Shown here: positions 38,590 to 48,151 of the stretch, in pieces
Numbering within the stretch: the stretch's first letter is position 1
Layout of the letters: the number at the start of each line of letters is the position of its first letter
From: Thermosynechococcus vestitus BP-1
GTDB taxonomy: Bacteria; Cyanobacteriota; Cyanobacteriia; Thermosynechococcales; Thermosynechococcaceae
DNA length: 64,000 nucleotides
Reading direction: 5' to 3'
NCBI RefSeq assembly: GCF_000011345.1
Contig: NC_004113.1
Span: 992,001-1,056,000, forward strand
The notes under the pieces: model-generated
The model's database searches: none
What the model was told of the DNA's origin: nothing
The model's input: the letters and a program-made list of their open reading frames with translations, nothing else
Position numbers and translations under genes: made by a program

Positions 38590-40065
38590 ATGAGTCCCTT
38601 GACCCGCAGTCCTGATCTGGAGGTGGCACAACTGCCGCAGTTATTGCAGGCAGCGCGGTCTCGCTATTTGGCCGGGGAGCGATCGGCCGCTGTGATGAAG
38701 CCCCTCTCTCAAGCCCTGCGAGCTATCCTCGAGCGCAATATTGATCCCCATCTCAGCCAGCGGGGGGGATATCTCCAACGTCTAGTGGAAGCCTATTTTC
38801 GCCTCTTTCCGCGCTGCCTCGAGCACCTCAGCCGCGATCAACTGCAACAGCAGGCTGTGCAAAAAACAGTGCTACGGTTACTGCAAATTCCCAGCACTGT
38901 GATTCAAGATGAGTACGATCGCCTCAATCGTGCTCAGTACAACCAGTCCCTCAAGCAACTGGTGCTTGCCTTTAGTCGCCCTCTCCTAGCCAACCGTCAT
39001 CCAGTGCCCAAACTCACAGAGGCCGAGTGTTTCCTTGCCTTTTTTATTCAGTGCCTACGCCAAGAACTCGGCGCAACGGTTCTCCTATCCCCCCAGTTTC
39101 GTCACGAGTACCGCGATCTGCTGCGTACAGTGTGTCTGGGTAGCCCTGATCCCGAATTATGCCAAAGCAACCTCACGGGCTGGCTTTGGGAAGCAATGAA
39201 ATCCTTTGATCCCCTCAAGCCCTTTAGTGCCACTGGCCACGGTCGTCCCACCTTTGAAGCATGGGTGCGCACGGTCATCAGCAATAAACTCGCGGATGAA
39301 AAACGCAAACTCCTCAAGCGCGAGGCGGATGAACTGCTCTTCTATGACAACCGTGCCCTGCACGTCTTTCAAGATCGTTATCAAGCAGCGCCCCCTGAGG
39401 TGCAGCGGGAGATTGATCCCAACGCCTGCGCTCAGTTGATTACAATTGTGCAAACGGAGATTACGGATCCTCGCATCCGCGCTTCAACGACTCGTTTGCG
39501 CCAGCACATTGCCCAACTTTTGGGCTGGACAATTGAATATACGCGGGAGATTCATCAGCAGGTGCGACGGATTCTCGGACGGTATGTTCAGTCCACCCGC
39601 TCCCTCAACATTTGCTCCACCGACAGCAACCAAGAGTGGATTGACAACTATCCCGATACCCGCACCCTGCCAACCAACAACGGTCAAGGGGTGGAGTGTA
39701 TGGTGGAGTTTCTCAATGATCCGCAGACGCCGACATGGGTCAGGGATTGGTGTGAGCGTCGCCGTACCCAAGCGGAAATTGCCCGTGAACTCTTTGTCAG
39801 CCAGCCCACGATTTCTCGCTGCCTCGGTCGTGAATATCGTCTGTGGCTCTACCGTAAGTTCTTTCAAGATCCCCAGATTCCGCAATGGATGAGGCGATGG
39901 TATGAAACCCAATCCATTCCCAGCCCCCACCAACGACGGCAAGCCCGCCGTGAAATTCACCCTGACTATGCCCGTGGTCTCTGCAGTGCAAAACAAATTG
40001 ATGAGCAAATAGAAGCCAAGCTTGCCCAGTGGTGCGAGCGTAACGACATTTACTATCTTCCCTAG
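38590..40065 (+). CDS. sigma-factor-like / HTH protein, unassigned
   Basis: 491 residues. Residues ~198-250 (MKSFDPLKPF...FEAWVRTVISNKLADEKRK) look like sigma-70 region 2, and ~391-415 (QAEIARELFVSQPTISRCLG) is a good helix-turn-helix like region 4. The ~190 N-terminal and ~70 C-terminal residues match nothing I know. It is followed 29 bp later by a DUF1822 gene, a pairing seen repeatedly in cyanobacteria. I call it a divergent sigma-like regulator, moderately sure. Confidence 0.6.
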   Translation: MSPLTRSPDLEVAQLPQLLQAARSRYLAGERSAAVMKPLSQALRAILERNIDPHLSQRGGYLQRLVEAYFRLFPRCLEHLSRDQLQQQAVQKTVLRLLQIPSTVIQDEYDRLNRAQYNQSLKQLVLAFSRPLLANRHPVPKLTEAECFLAFFIQCLRQELGATVLLSPQFRHEYRDLLRTVCLGSPDPELCQSNLTGWLWEAMKSFDPLKPFSATGHGRPTFEAWVRTVISNKLADEKRKLLKREADELLFYDNRALHVFQDRYQAAPPEVQREIDPNACAQLITIVQTEITDPRIRASTTRLRQHIAQLLGWTIEYTREIHQQVRRILGRYVQSTRSLNICSTDSNQEWIDNYPDTRTLPTNNGQGVECMVEFLNDPQTPTWVRDWCERRRTQAEIARELFVSQPTISRCLGREYRLWLYRKFFQDPQIPQWMRRWYETQSIPSPHQRRQARREIHPDYARGLCSAKQIDEQIEAKLAQWCERNDIYYLP

Positions 40066-40094
40066 GCAGCCTCGCTTTTTCGTACTTCGTTTGG

Positions 40095-40850
40095 ATGACG
40101 ACGGCTATGACTTCCTTTTTGGCACCGACTGTTCCGATTCGTTCCCTGTCATTGGCTGCCGCCCATGCGGTGCTTCAGGGATGTCGTCCCAGTCGGCAAC
40201 AGCAAGTTCTGCCCTATTTGGTTGCCCTTTATTCATTCATAGACTGGTGGGAAAACGAGGGTGTTCCCAGCAAGCAGGATGATCCTGAGGATCTGCCTGA
40301 TGATCTAACCTTGAGTACGACTTGGTGTGAGCGGCCAGAGGTTCTTGACCTTGTGGACATTGCGGATCTCAATTTAGAAGGGGTGCAGCTATCTATCTAT
40401 CCTGTCGAGCCTGGAAAGTCCCTGCGAATTCATTGCCTCACATTTTTGGAGGGGATTAACGCGGATATTGCCGTTGCAGTGGGTTTGGATCGCGATCGCC
40501 GGCAGGCCCAGATGCTGGGATTTTGCGATCGCCAGACCCTCCTGGACTACTGGCAACACCATCCAGCGGATGCTCAAGGCTATGGCACCTTCCCCCTAGA
40601 GCAACTGCAACCTATCTTCTACTTGCCCGAGCAAATTAGCTTTCTCAATCCGCTGCCCCAAAGTCCACCGCTCAACCTCAAGGGCAACACCTACGGTCAA
40701 CCCCTCGAAAGTATACCGCAGCTCACCCAGCGTATGGCTGCTGCCGAGCCTGAACGGCTGGCCCTTGACAAGGAAACCGCCATCCAACGCCTTCTGCAAG
40801 CCCTCCAAAGTTATACTGAAACCTCAGAAATTTCCCTCCCCCAAGATTAG
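40095..40850 (+). CDS. DUF1822 family protein
   Basis: 251 residues. The core PYLVALYSFIDWWENEGV with a later GVQLSIYPVEPGKSLRIHCL and VAVGLDRDRRQAQMLGFCD matches cyanobacterial DUF1822. Soluble, no signal peptide. Function unknown; adjacency to the sigma-like gene suggests a shared regulatory role. An alternative ATG four codons in (40107) exists. Confidence 0.78.
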   Translation: MTTAMTSFLAPTVPIRSLSLAAAHAVLQGCRPSRQQQVLPYLVALYSFIDWWENEGVPSKQDDPEDLPDDLTLSTTWCERPEVLDLVDIADLNLEGVQLSIYPVEPGKSLRIHCLTFLEGINADIAVAVGLDRDRRQAQMLGFCDRQTLLDYWQHHPADAQGYGTFPLEQLQPIFYLPEQISFLNPLPQSPPLNLKGNTYGQPLESIPQLTQRMAAAEPERLALDKETAIQRLLQALQSYTETSEISLPQD

Positions 40851-40860
40851 GATTGGGCTA

Positions 40861-42003
40861 TTAGGATTGGGCTTCTGGGGGCGACGCGTTTTCGGAGGAA
40901 TGTTTATGGTAGTAGGCCCGTGCTCCCTCTTTGGTATGCATCTGACCAGGTTGAGGGCGGCGATGGGTTTGCAGCCCTTGGAGCACTTCTGATAAGGTCA
41001 GACCCTCCGGCAGGGGCGATCGCACCTCTCGGACTTTGTGCCACACCGAGCGCGACATGATCAAACTGCGACGAATAGGCTCAGCCCAGCTTTCGAGGTA
41101 AGCTTCTCGCTCCCCTTGGTAATCCGTCGAAGACAGCAGGAGCGGTACGGCGGGATAGGCCTGCACCAAGCGAGCAATATGGGTCAGTACCCCCGGATAC
41201 AGATTTGTATAGGCAGGATGCACCGTTAAGTCTAGCCAGTGGGGCGTGTGTCCATCTTGAGTGGCATGGAGGGTGTAGGCGGCGATCGCCACCTTTCGCT
41301 GCGGTTCAAACACGTAAGCCCGATGCACTTGCACCCGTTGCGACCAACTGGCCCAACCGTGGTGTAGCCAATCCAAAAGACCCGTTTGAAAATCCCGATA
41401 GTGACGATTAAAGACTTGGCGCACCAGTGCTGGCATCGACATTGTATCCAACTCATGGAGCAACCGGGCATCCGCATTGGTGACCTTTAGCAAATTAGGC
41501 AAGCAAGGCGTGCCCTGTGCCAGTTCTGCCAACTGTTCCGCTGAAATCTGCCAGTAGGTGAGATGTGCCAAGGGTTGAAAGCCATTTTGGCGATACAGGT
41601 CTAGTGCCTCGCGGTAGTCAATATTGATTTCCACTATCCACGTACGGGCTTCGACAAGAGTACTAAAACAGTGGCGCAGGAGTTGTGTCCCCACCTCCGT
41701 AAACTCTTGGGCAGACAATTGCTGCACCTGCCATGTGGTGCGACTTTCATTAAAGGGAGCCACCTGCACAACACCTAGGACTTGGTTGTCCCGCTCCGCA
41801 ACATAAATGCGCTGCTTGCTCATCCCCATTAGCCACTGCAGTAAATGCAGCGGTGAGGTCATCGGCCCACCCGCCAAGGACGGTAGACCAAAGGGTTGAT
41901 CATGCACCCCTTGATGGCGCAGCCACTGTTCCACCACCTCCACATCCCGATAGGCCAAGGGACGAATCATCAAATCACCAGTGGGGGGCAAGTCGGAAAT
42001 CAT
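40861..42003 (-). CDS. GNAT-family N-acetyltransferase
   Basis: 380 residues. The N-terminal 180 residues carry a GNAT domain (LMIRPLAYRDVEVVEQWL, YVAERDNQVLGVVQVAPF, and ALDLYRQNGFQPLAHLTYW). The second half is an additional, more divergent GNAT-like fold. Substrate not readable. Converges on DUF1822 with 10 bp between stops. Confidence 0.8.
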   Translation of the reverse strand: MISDLPPTGDLMIRPLAYRDVEVVEQWLRHQGVHDQPFGLPSLAGGPMTSPLHLLQWLMGMSKQRIYVAERDNQVLGVVQVAPFNESRTTWQVQQLSAQEFTEVGTQLLRHCFSTLVEARTWIVEINIDYREALDLYRQNGFQPLAHLTYWQISAEQLAELAQGTPCLPNLLKVTNADARLLHELDTMSMPALVRQVFNRHYRDFQTGLLDWLHHGWASWSQRVQVHRAYVFEPQRKVAIAAYTLHATQDGHTPHWLDLTVHPAYTNLYPGVLTHIARLVQAYPAVPLLLSSTDYQGEREAYLESWAEPIRRSLIMSRSVWHKVREVRSPLPEGLTLSEVLQGLQTHRRPQPGQMHTKEGARAYYHKHSSENASPPEAQS

Positions 42004-42045
42004 CAGCGGGCACCAATTACTACTTCCATCTTAAGGACTCCAGCC

Positions 42046-42068
42046 CCAAAATAAAGGGGCGATGCCCC
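42046..42068 (-). terminator. rho-independent terminator of petF
   Basis: On the - strand GGGGC-ATC-GCCCC followed by TTTATTTTGG, about 40 bp after the petF stop. Short but GC-rich stem with a T-rich tail. Confidence 0.65.
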
Positions 42069-42108
42069 ACAACAATCGCCCCAACAATATAAATTGTACA
42101 AAATCGCC

Positions 42109-42444
<336 letters not shown>

Positions 42445-42603
42445 TCACGCTCCAATTTAGATACTAGGGGAAAACCTCAGCCTTGATGGGCCCATTCAAG
42501 TCCCTTTTTGTATCGTTTTCGTAATTTGAGGCCCCTAAGGTATCTGAAATACTTATAGACATTGAACCCTATGGAGAAAATTAAGCAAACTCGATGACTG
42601 GCT

Positions 42604-45600
42604 CTATTCTCCGACTCGATGGCCCGCAGGCACAACCCACTCCCCTGTCCGATACCGATTGACCATCGCCCTTAGGGCTTGCTCCATCTGGCGGCTAAAG
42701 CGGTGGGGATTCCACAGGGGAGCGTGGCGTTTGGCTTGGCGCAGCTTCCAACTGACTTGCCGCCGCAGCTCTGGTTCGGTGCCGAAACGAATTCCCCAAT
42801 GCACATACTCCTCATCATTGAAGGCAATTCCTTCCTCAACGCCGACATTTTTCAGGAACGTATAGGTATGCCTTGCCACGAACTGCTGCCCCACCTTAGT
42901 CACAATCGGCACCTCCAACCAGAGGGCCTCAAGGCTCATTGCCCCCCCTGCATAGGGGTAGGTATCTAGCACCACATCCACATCATAGAGATTGGCGCGG
43001 TGAATCTCTGGTAAGTTCGGCGTTAAGAAATAGAGTTTATCTAAATCAAACCCCTCCACTTCAGCAACACTACGGCACCACTCCTCAAAGATGGGGCTAC
43101 CACGGTGATATTTGACCACCAACACCGCATTGGGAACAGCCTCAACAATGGCAAATTGCAGCTTCAGTATTTCTGGTTGAATTTTACTCGTGCGCTGGGC
43201 ACACAGAAAGACCACTGCCTCAGCACTCAGTCCTAATTGATCGCGAATGCCAGTTTTATTGGCAACCTCATAGCCATCGAGGGAAAGATAGCACTCAGGG
43301 AGTCGCCACAGCGTTTCTGTGTACCATGCCTGCGCCCCCTCAGGGAGAATGTAGGGGTCAACAATAAAGTAATCCACTGCTGGCAAGCCAATGGCATCAA
43401 AGCCTATCCATGTCGCCTGAAGGGGTGCTGGTTTAAGTGTGAGAACTTGGTAGGTGATGTCGCTCGTACAGCTATCTAAGTCAATGAGAAGATCAATTTT
43501 ATCTTCATAAATTTGTTCAGCTATGTCAGTGGCATTTTTTCCACAGTGGCGGAAGTGATCAAAGCTTGCCTGGAACCAATCGGAAAGTTTATCCTGCTTA
43601 CTGGCATCAAACCATGGATTATAAGCATAAAATTCAAACTGCTGGCGATCGTAAAAGCGAATAAAGGAACGCACTTGATGACCAGCAGGATGTTCATGAA
43701 AACAACTACCAATAAATCCTACTTTAATTTTTTGTGTAGAGTGATTTTCTGTGGCAGTATTGATGGCTTGCTGGCAATTTCTATATCTCTTCTGAACGGG
43801 CAGAAAGGAGTGGGCATTATCATAGAATATTTGGTTGCGTTTATTATAGATTGGTTTGATAATTGCAGGAGCATCAAACTGATGCGTTAGATGAAAGTAG
43901 GAACCGTTAGCATAAAATACGCTACCAAAATCAATTTGTTGATTGTTAATATTTTCAGCAAGAAACTGATTACAGCGATCGGCATTCTTGAACCATCTCT
44001 CACAAAGAGCGATCGCCTCTTCAGAATAGTTGAGGTTATACTTAAACGTCTGCATTACATGCAGTTTAGCCATCAGACCCACGTCTTCGCCCAAAGGATT
44101 GAGTGAATAGTCAAAAAGTCTATTCGCACACTCAAGTGCTAACTCATGCAACTTACTTTGAGCACAGGCACGGGAAAGAAATTCATACAGCCCCCATTCT
44201 TCTCTAGCTATTTTGAGCAAAGGTTCAGCTAATGTGGCAGCTAGTCGTGTGGGATCCTTGTTGAGCAGTTCAAAGACGACCCTCTCTAGAGATGGTTGTA
44301 TGGATGGATATTGGCCTAGCGCTTTGATAAACTCAGGTAACCCCTCTACCTCACTATTGTAATCCACCAAGTGTTGCACTGTATTGACAACATCGTCAGG
44401 GTTTATTTCCTCTAAGCCTTCATTTGGTGGCAACAAAGCAGTGAGTTGATGTAACAATTGCGTAATTTCCTGTGTACCTAATCCTAACTGAAGGGAGAGG
44501 TTCAGTAATTTCAACCCTACCCTGAAATTGGGGGTAAATTCGTAGGCGTAGCTTGTAAGAGCAAATCGCAGTTCTAAGGTATTGCGGGGCAAATTTGCCA
44601 GCTGCAATAGGATCGGTGCCCATGTTGCAGTTATCTCTGCTTGCTCTTCTTCAGTAAACTCACTGAGATACACTGACCACAGCAGTTGCGCTTCTGACTC
44701 TTGGCTTTGGAAAAGGTAGCTGGCGCCCTGATAGGCCACCCAGCCATGCTCCCCAGGAAACTGCTTACTCAGGGTCTCGCAGGCAGCTAGTACATCCTCA
44801 TATCGTTGCTGTTCAAGGTAATAGCGTAGTCTTTGCTGCCAGGTGTCCAGCATTGGTACGGACTCTGTTAAGACGCTCTCTAGGAAGGCTTCCCATTCGC
44901 GGGCGCGAACTGACCATGTGCAGTGGCGATTGATGTAGTCCACTTGAGCGCGGAGATGCGCCTCGAGGGTGGCATGGGCTTGAGGGTCATTAAACCGTTG
45001 AATTGCCCGATTGAGCAGGTGGCTATAGTCGGCCAGATAATTCTCCTGGGGAATGGGAATCAAGTCGGCAAAACCGGCAGTTGTTTCAGGAAGGGCACCG
45101 AGTTCACTGGTGATCAGGTAGCAGCCACTGGCCATGGCTTCCATGGCGGCAATACAGGAGGTTTCCGGAAATATATTGGTGTAGGCCCAAATGGCTGTGG
45201 ATTTGAGGGCTTGAGCCAGTTGAGGTTGCGGCAGGGAACCCACATAGTTGACATTGGCCAAATCATGGCAACGTTGGTAAAGGTCGCCATACTCCTGTTG
45301 ATCCTCAGCCTCGCTGGCTTGATAGACCTTCATACTGGAATAGACGTTGAGACGGACGGAGGGATGGCTCACTTGTAGGGCGGGCATGAGGTCGAGGAGC
45401 AAGTTTAAGCCCCGAAAGGGGGTACTGGTATAGGCCAAGGTCAAGGGTTGCGCCTTTGCCTTGAGGATAGATTCTGTGGCATCAAAAAGGTTTTCAAAGC
45501 AAGGGGCAATGGCATTACGCAGTACAGCGGTTTTGGCAGGAGGAATTTTGAAGGCTTCAAGGTATTGCTGCTGCTGCCACTGACTCACTAAAACAATCCG

Positions 45601-45984
45601 TTGATAGATCTTTTGATGTTCAGGAGACTGCAAAGATTCAACGTCAGGTTGATTAGTGGCATGGTGCGCCCAGAGTAGGAGGGGCGTTTGGGGGGGCAAC
45701 ACAGAGCGGAGAAGGTCAGCCCCGGCTGTACTACTCAAAATAATGGCCACATGGGGTTGGAGCTGCTCTAGGAATGACACCGTGAGCCAAGCCAGCGGTA
45801 GATGAGGAACATGGCGGACACATTCAATCTGTTGTGTTTTGTTAAAAAGCCACACCTCATGCCCGCGCTGTTGTAACTGATCTGCGAGATAACAGAGTGC
45901 TGACTGTGAACCCCCCAGTGGGGTTTCATAGGGGGTATTGAGTGTGTACTGCCAACCAATCGGATCAATGAAGAGAATACGCAT
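42604..45984 (-). CDS. double glycosyltransferase: GT4-like plus helical repeats plus GT41 (SPINDLY/OGT-like)
   Basis: 1126 residues from ATG at 45984 (MRILFIDPIGW). Residues ~1-400 are a GT4-like GT-B domain (PLGGSQSALCYLADQL; EAMASGCYLITSELGALPET). About 400-730 is helical, TPR-like. About 740-1110 is the OGT catalytic domain: GSCFHEHPAGHQVRSF, QATWIGFDAIGLPAVDYFI, LCAQRTSKIQPE, VVLDTYPYAGGAMSLEALW. GT41 enzymes put GlcNAc on Ser/Thr of proteins. It is ~0.1 kb downstream of pilA, so a pilin-glycosylating role is plausible, not shown. Confidence 0.85.
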   Translation of the reverse strand: MRILFIDPIGWQYTLNTPYETPLGGSQSALCYLADQLQQRGHEVWLFNKTQQIECVRHVPHLPLAWLTVSFLEQLQPHVAIILSSTAGADLLRSVLPPQTPLLLWAHHATNQPDVESLQSPEHQKIYQRIVLVSQWQQQQYLEAFKIPPAKTAVLRNAIAPCFENLFDATESILKAKAQPLTLAYTSTPFRGLNLLLDLMPALQVSHPSVRLNVYSSMKVYQASEAEDQQEYGDLYQRCHDLANVNYVGSLPQPQLAQALKSTAIWAYTNIFPETSCIAAMEAMASGCYLITSELGALPETTAGFADLIPIPQENYLADYSHLLNRAIQRFNDPQAHATLEAHLRAQVDYINRHCTWSVRAREWEAFLESVLTESVPMLDTWQQRLRYYLEQQRYEDVLAACETLSKQFPGEHGWVAYQGASYLFQSQESEAQLLWSVYLSEFTEEEQAEITATWAPILLQLANLPRNTLELRFALTSYAYEFTPNFRVGLKLLNLSLQLGLGTQEITQLLHQLTALLPPNEGLEEINPDDVVNTVQHLVDYNSEVEGLPEFIKALGQYPSIQPSLERVVFELLNKDPTRLAATLAEPLLKIAREEWGLYEFLSRACAQSKLHELALECANRLFDYSLNPLGEDVGLMAKLHVMQTFKYNLNYSEEAIALCERWFKNADRCNQFLAENINNQQIDFGSVFYANGSYFHLTHQFDAPAIIKPIYNKRNQIFYDNAHSFLPVQKRYRNCQQAINTATENHSTQKIKVGFIGSCFHEHPAGHQVRSFIRFYDRQQFEFYAYNPWFDASKQDKLSDWFQASFDHFRHCGKNATDIAEQIYEDKIDLLIDLDSCTSDITYQVLTLKPAPLQATWIGFDAIGLPAVDYFIVDPYILPEGAQAWYTETLWRLPECYLSLDGYEVANKTGIRDQLGLSAEAVVFLCAQRTSKIQPEILKLQFAIVEAVPNAVLVVKYHRGSPIFEEWCRSVAEVEGFDLDKLYFLTPNLPEIHRANLYDVDVVLDTYPYAGGAMSLEALWLEVPIVTKVGQQFVARHTYTFLKNVGVEEGIAFNDEEYVHWGIRFGTEPELRRQVSWKLRQAKRHAPLWNPHRFSRQMEQALRAMVNRYRTGEWVVPAGHRVGE

Positions 45985-46037
45985 GGGACCGAGGTGGGTA
46001 GTTAGAGGCAATGGTTGCCTACAGAACTCATTTTCCA

Positions 46038-46069
46038 ATAAAAAAGCCAAGAGTAATGAATCTTGGCTT
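46038..46069 (-). terminator. rho-independent terminator of pilA
   Basis: Nine-base stem AAGCCAAGA / TCTTGGCTT with an 8-nt loop, followed on the - strand by TTTTATT. It lies about 55 bp after the pilA stop and separates pilA from the big transferase gene. Confidence 0.8.
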
Positions 46070-46123
46070 CTCTTTGATATGATTAAATGGAATTAACTTT
46101 GTTCTCTGTTAATTCCTAAGGTC

Positions 46124-46576
46124 TTAAGAACAGTTAGGAGCAGTTGCACTATTGCCAGTTATGACTGTGGAGGTTGTAATACCATTGGCAACTGTTACGC
46201 AACCTGTCACTCCTGTCCCTTGGGGATCATCAGCACTTGTTTGAACATAAGCATCATTCCCTCCGTTAGCGGTAATGGCAGGTGTAGTATACCCATCAGG
46301 TGTTGAGACCCCGAGTTTCAAAGTGGTTACATTAGGAGCGAATTGTGTGTTCTCCAGACGGTAGGCTTGTTGAGCACGGTTGATGGCACCAATCGCACTC
46401 TTAGCGCTGGAGAGGCGGGCCTTAGCCGCTTGGTTAAGCATGGAGGGCAGAGCAATGGCAGCCAGAATACCGATGATGATGACCACCACCAGTAGCTCAA
46501 TGAGGGTGAAGCCTTCATTCTCTTTTTTCTTGGCCAGCAGGTGCTGGAGGAATTTTGCTTTTAGTTCGGTTTTCAT
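46124..46576 (-). CDS. pilA: type IV major pilin PilA
   Basis: 150 residues from ATG at 46576, preceded by AAGGAG. The prepilin leader ends KKENEG, cut before FTLIELLVVVIIIGILAA, with Glu at +5. A pair of cysteines (GC...NC) in the C-terminal region probably forms the D-region disulfide. The repeat of Thr/Ser near the C-terminus would suit O-glycosylation. Motility and DNA uptake pili. Confidence 0.94.
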   Translation of the reverse strand: MKTELKAKFLQHLLAKKKENEGFTLIELLVVVIIIGILAAIALPSMLNQAAKARLSSAKSAIGAINRAQQAYRLENTQFAPNVTTLKLGVSTPDGYTTPAITANGGNDAYVQTSADDPQGTGVTGCVTVANGITTSTVITGNSATAPNCS

Positions 46577-46756
46577 CGTTTTGAGACTCCTTCCTTCAAC
46601 AATCTTGTCTCTACGGTTAACGTACCCATCCGTTGCCCTAAACTTAACACCCCCCTCAAAAATTTTTTGCCTGAGGGCAGGGGTGCCCAAGCTATGGGGA
46701 AGTGAGTTGCCGTCTGCTACAGTTGGGGTAGCTGTCTTATTGGGCAACGGAGGCTT

Positions 46757-47035
46757 ATGGAGAATCGTGGCAATGGGTTTGGCTGGGGGTTTCTGGTGGG
46801 CGCCTTCTTTGGCGGCATCACTGGCTCTCTGGTCACGCTCCTACTCAAGGAGAGAGTTGCCGCCGCAGCCACGGACAACAGGCCACGGATTAAAGATCAG
46901 CGATCCACTCCCCTGCAGGGGAATGATGACCCTGTGATGGAGGCGATGCGCCTAGAGCTAGAGGCTAAAATTGCCCAAATCAATGAAGCAGTGGATGACC
47001 TACAAAGCCGCCTTAGTAACGAAGACCAGCCCTGA
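46757..47035 (+). CDS. YtxH-like small membrane protein
   Basis: 92 residues with a GGAGG ribosome-binding site. Gly-rich transmembrane stretch (GWGFLVGAFFGGITGSLVTL) followed by a charged, helical tail. Divergent from pilA with a 180-bp shared promoter region. Function unknown. Confidence 0.7.
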   Translation: MENRGNGFGWGFLVGAFFGGITGSLVTLLLKERVAAAATDNRPRIKDQRSTPLQGNDDPVMEAMRLELEAKIAQINEAVDDLQSRLSNEDQP

Positions 47036-47160
47036 GCTGTAGGTGAGTAGGGGTTGGTTGGTGCTAAGGACAACCAATAAACAAATAAAAGACTTGAGAC
47101 GTAGGAATGTTGCCTCAAGCCCAATCAAGAATTTGCCGAAAGTTTCACGAAAATAGGGGA

Positions 47161-47716
<556 letters not shown>

Positions 47717-48148
47717 ATGTGGTGGTCAATGTCCTGGAAGTGGTTGCCCCTTGCTATGTGTAGTGTGGGTCTGCTGCTAGTCCCTGCGCTTTTACCTTAT
47801 TCCTTGGCTCAGACTTCGCCGCGCACGGATGTGATTGCTCCGTGGGAGATCACGACCTATGCCCGTGTGGTTCTCGAAATTGAGCCCATTCGCCAAAAAT
47901 ACTATCGCCAAGCTCAGGCAGCTTTCCAAGGTCAGGTGCCGTCCAACGCTTGCTTTGGCATGAATCCGCAACATATCCCCAGTGGATTGGAGGCGATCTG
48001 TGCTAGCTATGGGTGGGAGGCAATACAGGTCTTGAAAAAATATAATATGTCCCTAGAGCAATTCAATGCGATTACACTGCGAGCACAGCAAGATAGCACC
48101 TTGAGCCGACGTATCCAAGCCGAGATGTTGCGATTGCAACAACCTTGA
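47717..48148 (+). CDS. DUF4168 family exported protein
   Basis: 143 residues. Signal peptide (hydrophobic core ~13-28, cleavage after SLA near residue 31). The mature domain has YARVVLEIEPIRQKYYRQA and a short Cys pair, matching cyanobacterial DUF4168, function unknown. In-frame ATGs at codons 5 and 13 are possible starts. Confidence 0.75.
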   Translation: MWWSMSWKWLPLAMCSVGLLLVPALLPYSLAQTSPRTDVIAPWEITTYARVVLEIEPIRQKYYRQAQAAFQGQVPSNACFGMNPQHIPSGLEAICASYGWEAIQVLKKYNMSLEQFNAITLRAQQDSTLSRRIQAEMLRLQQP

Positions 48149-48151
48149 TCA

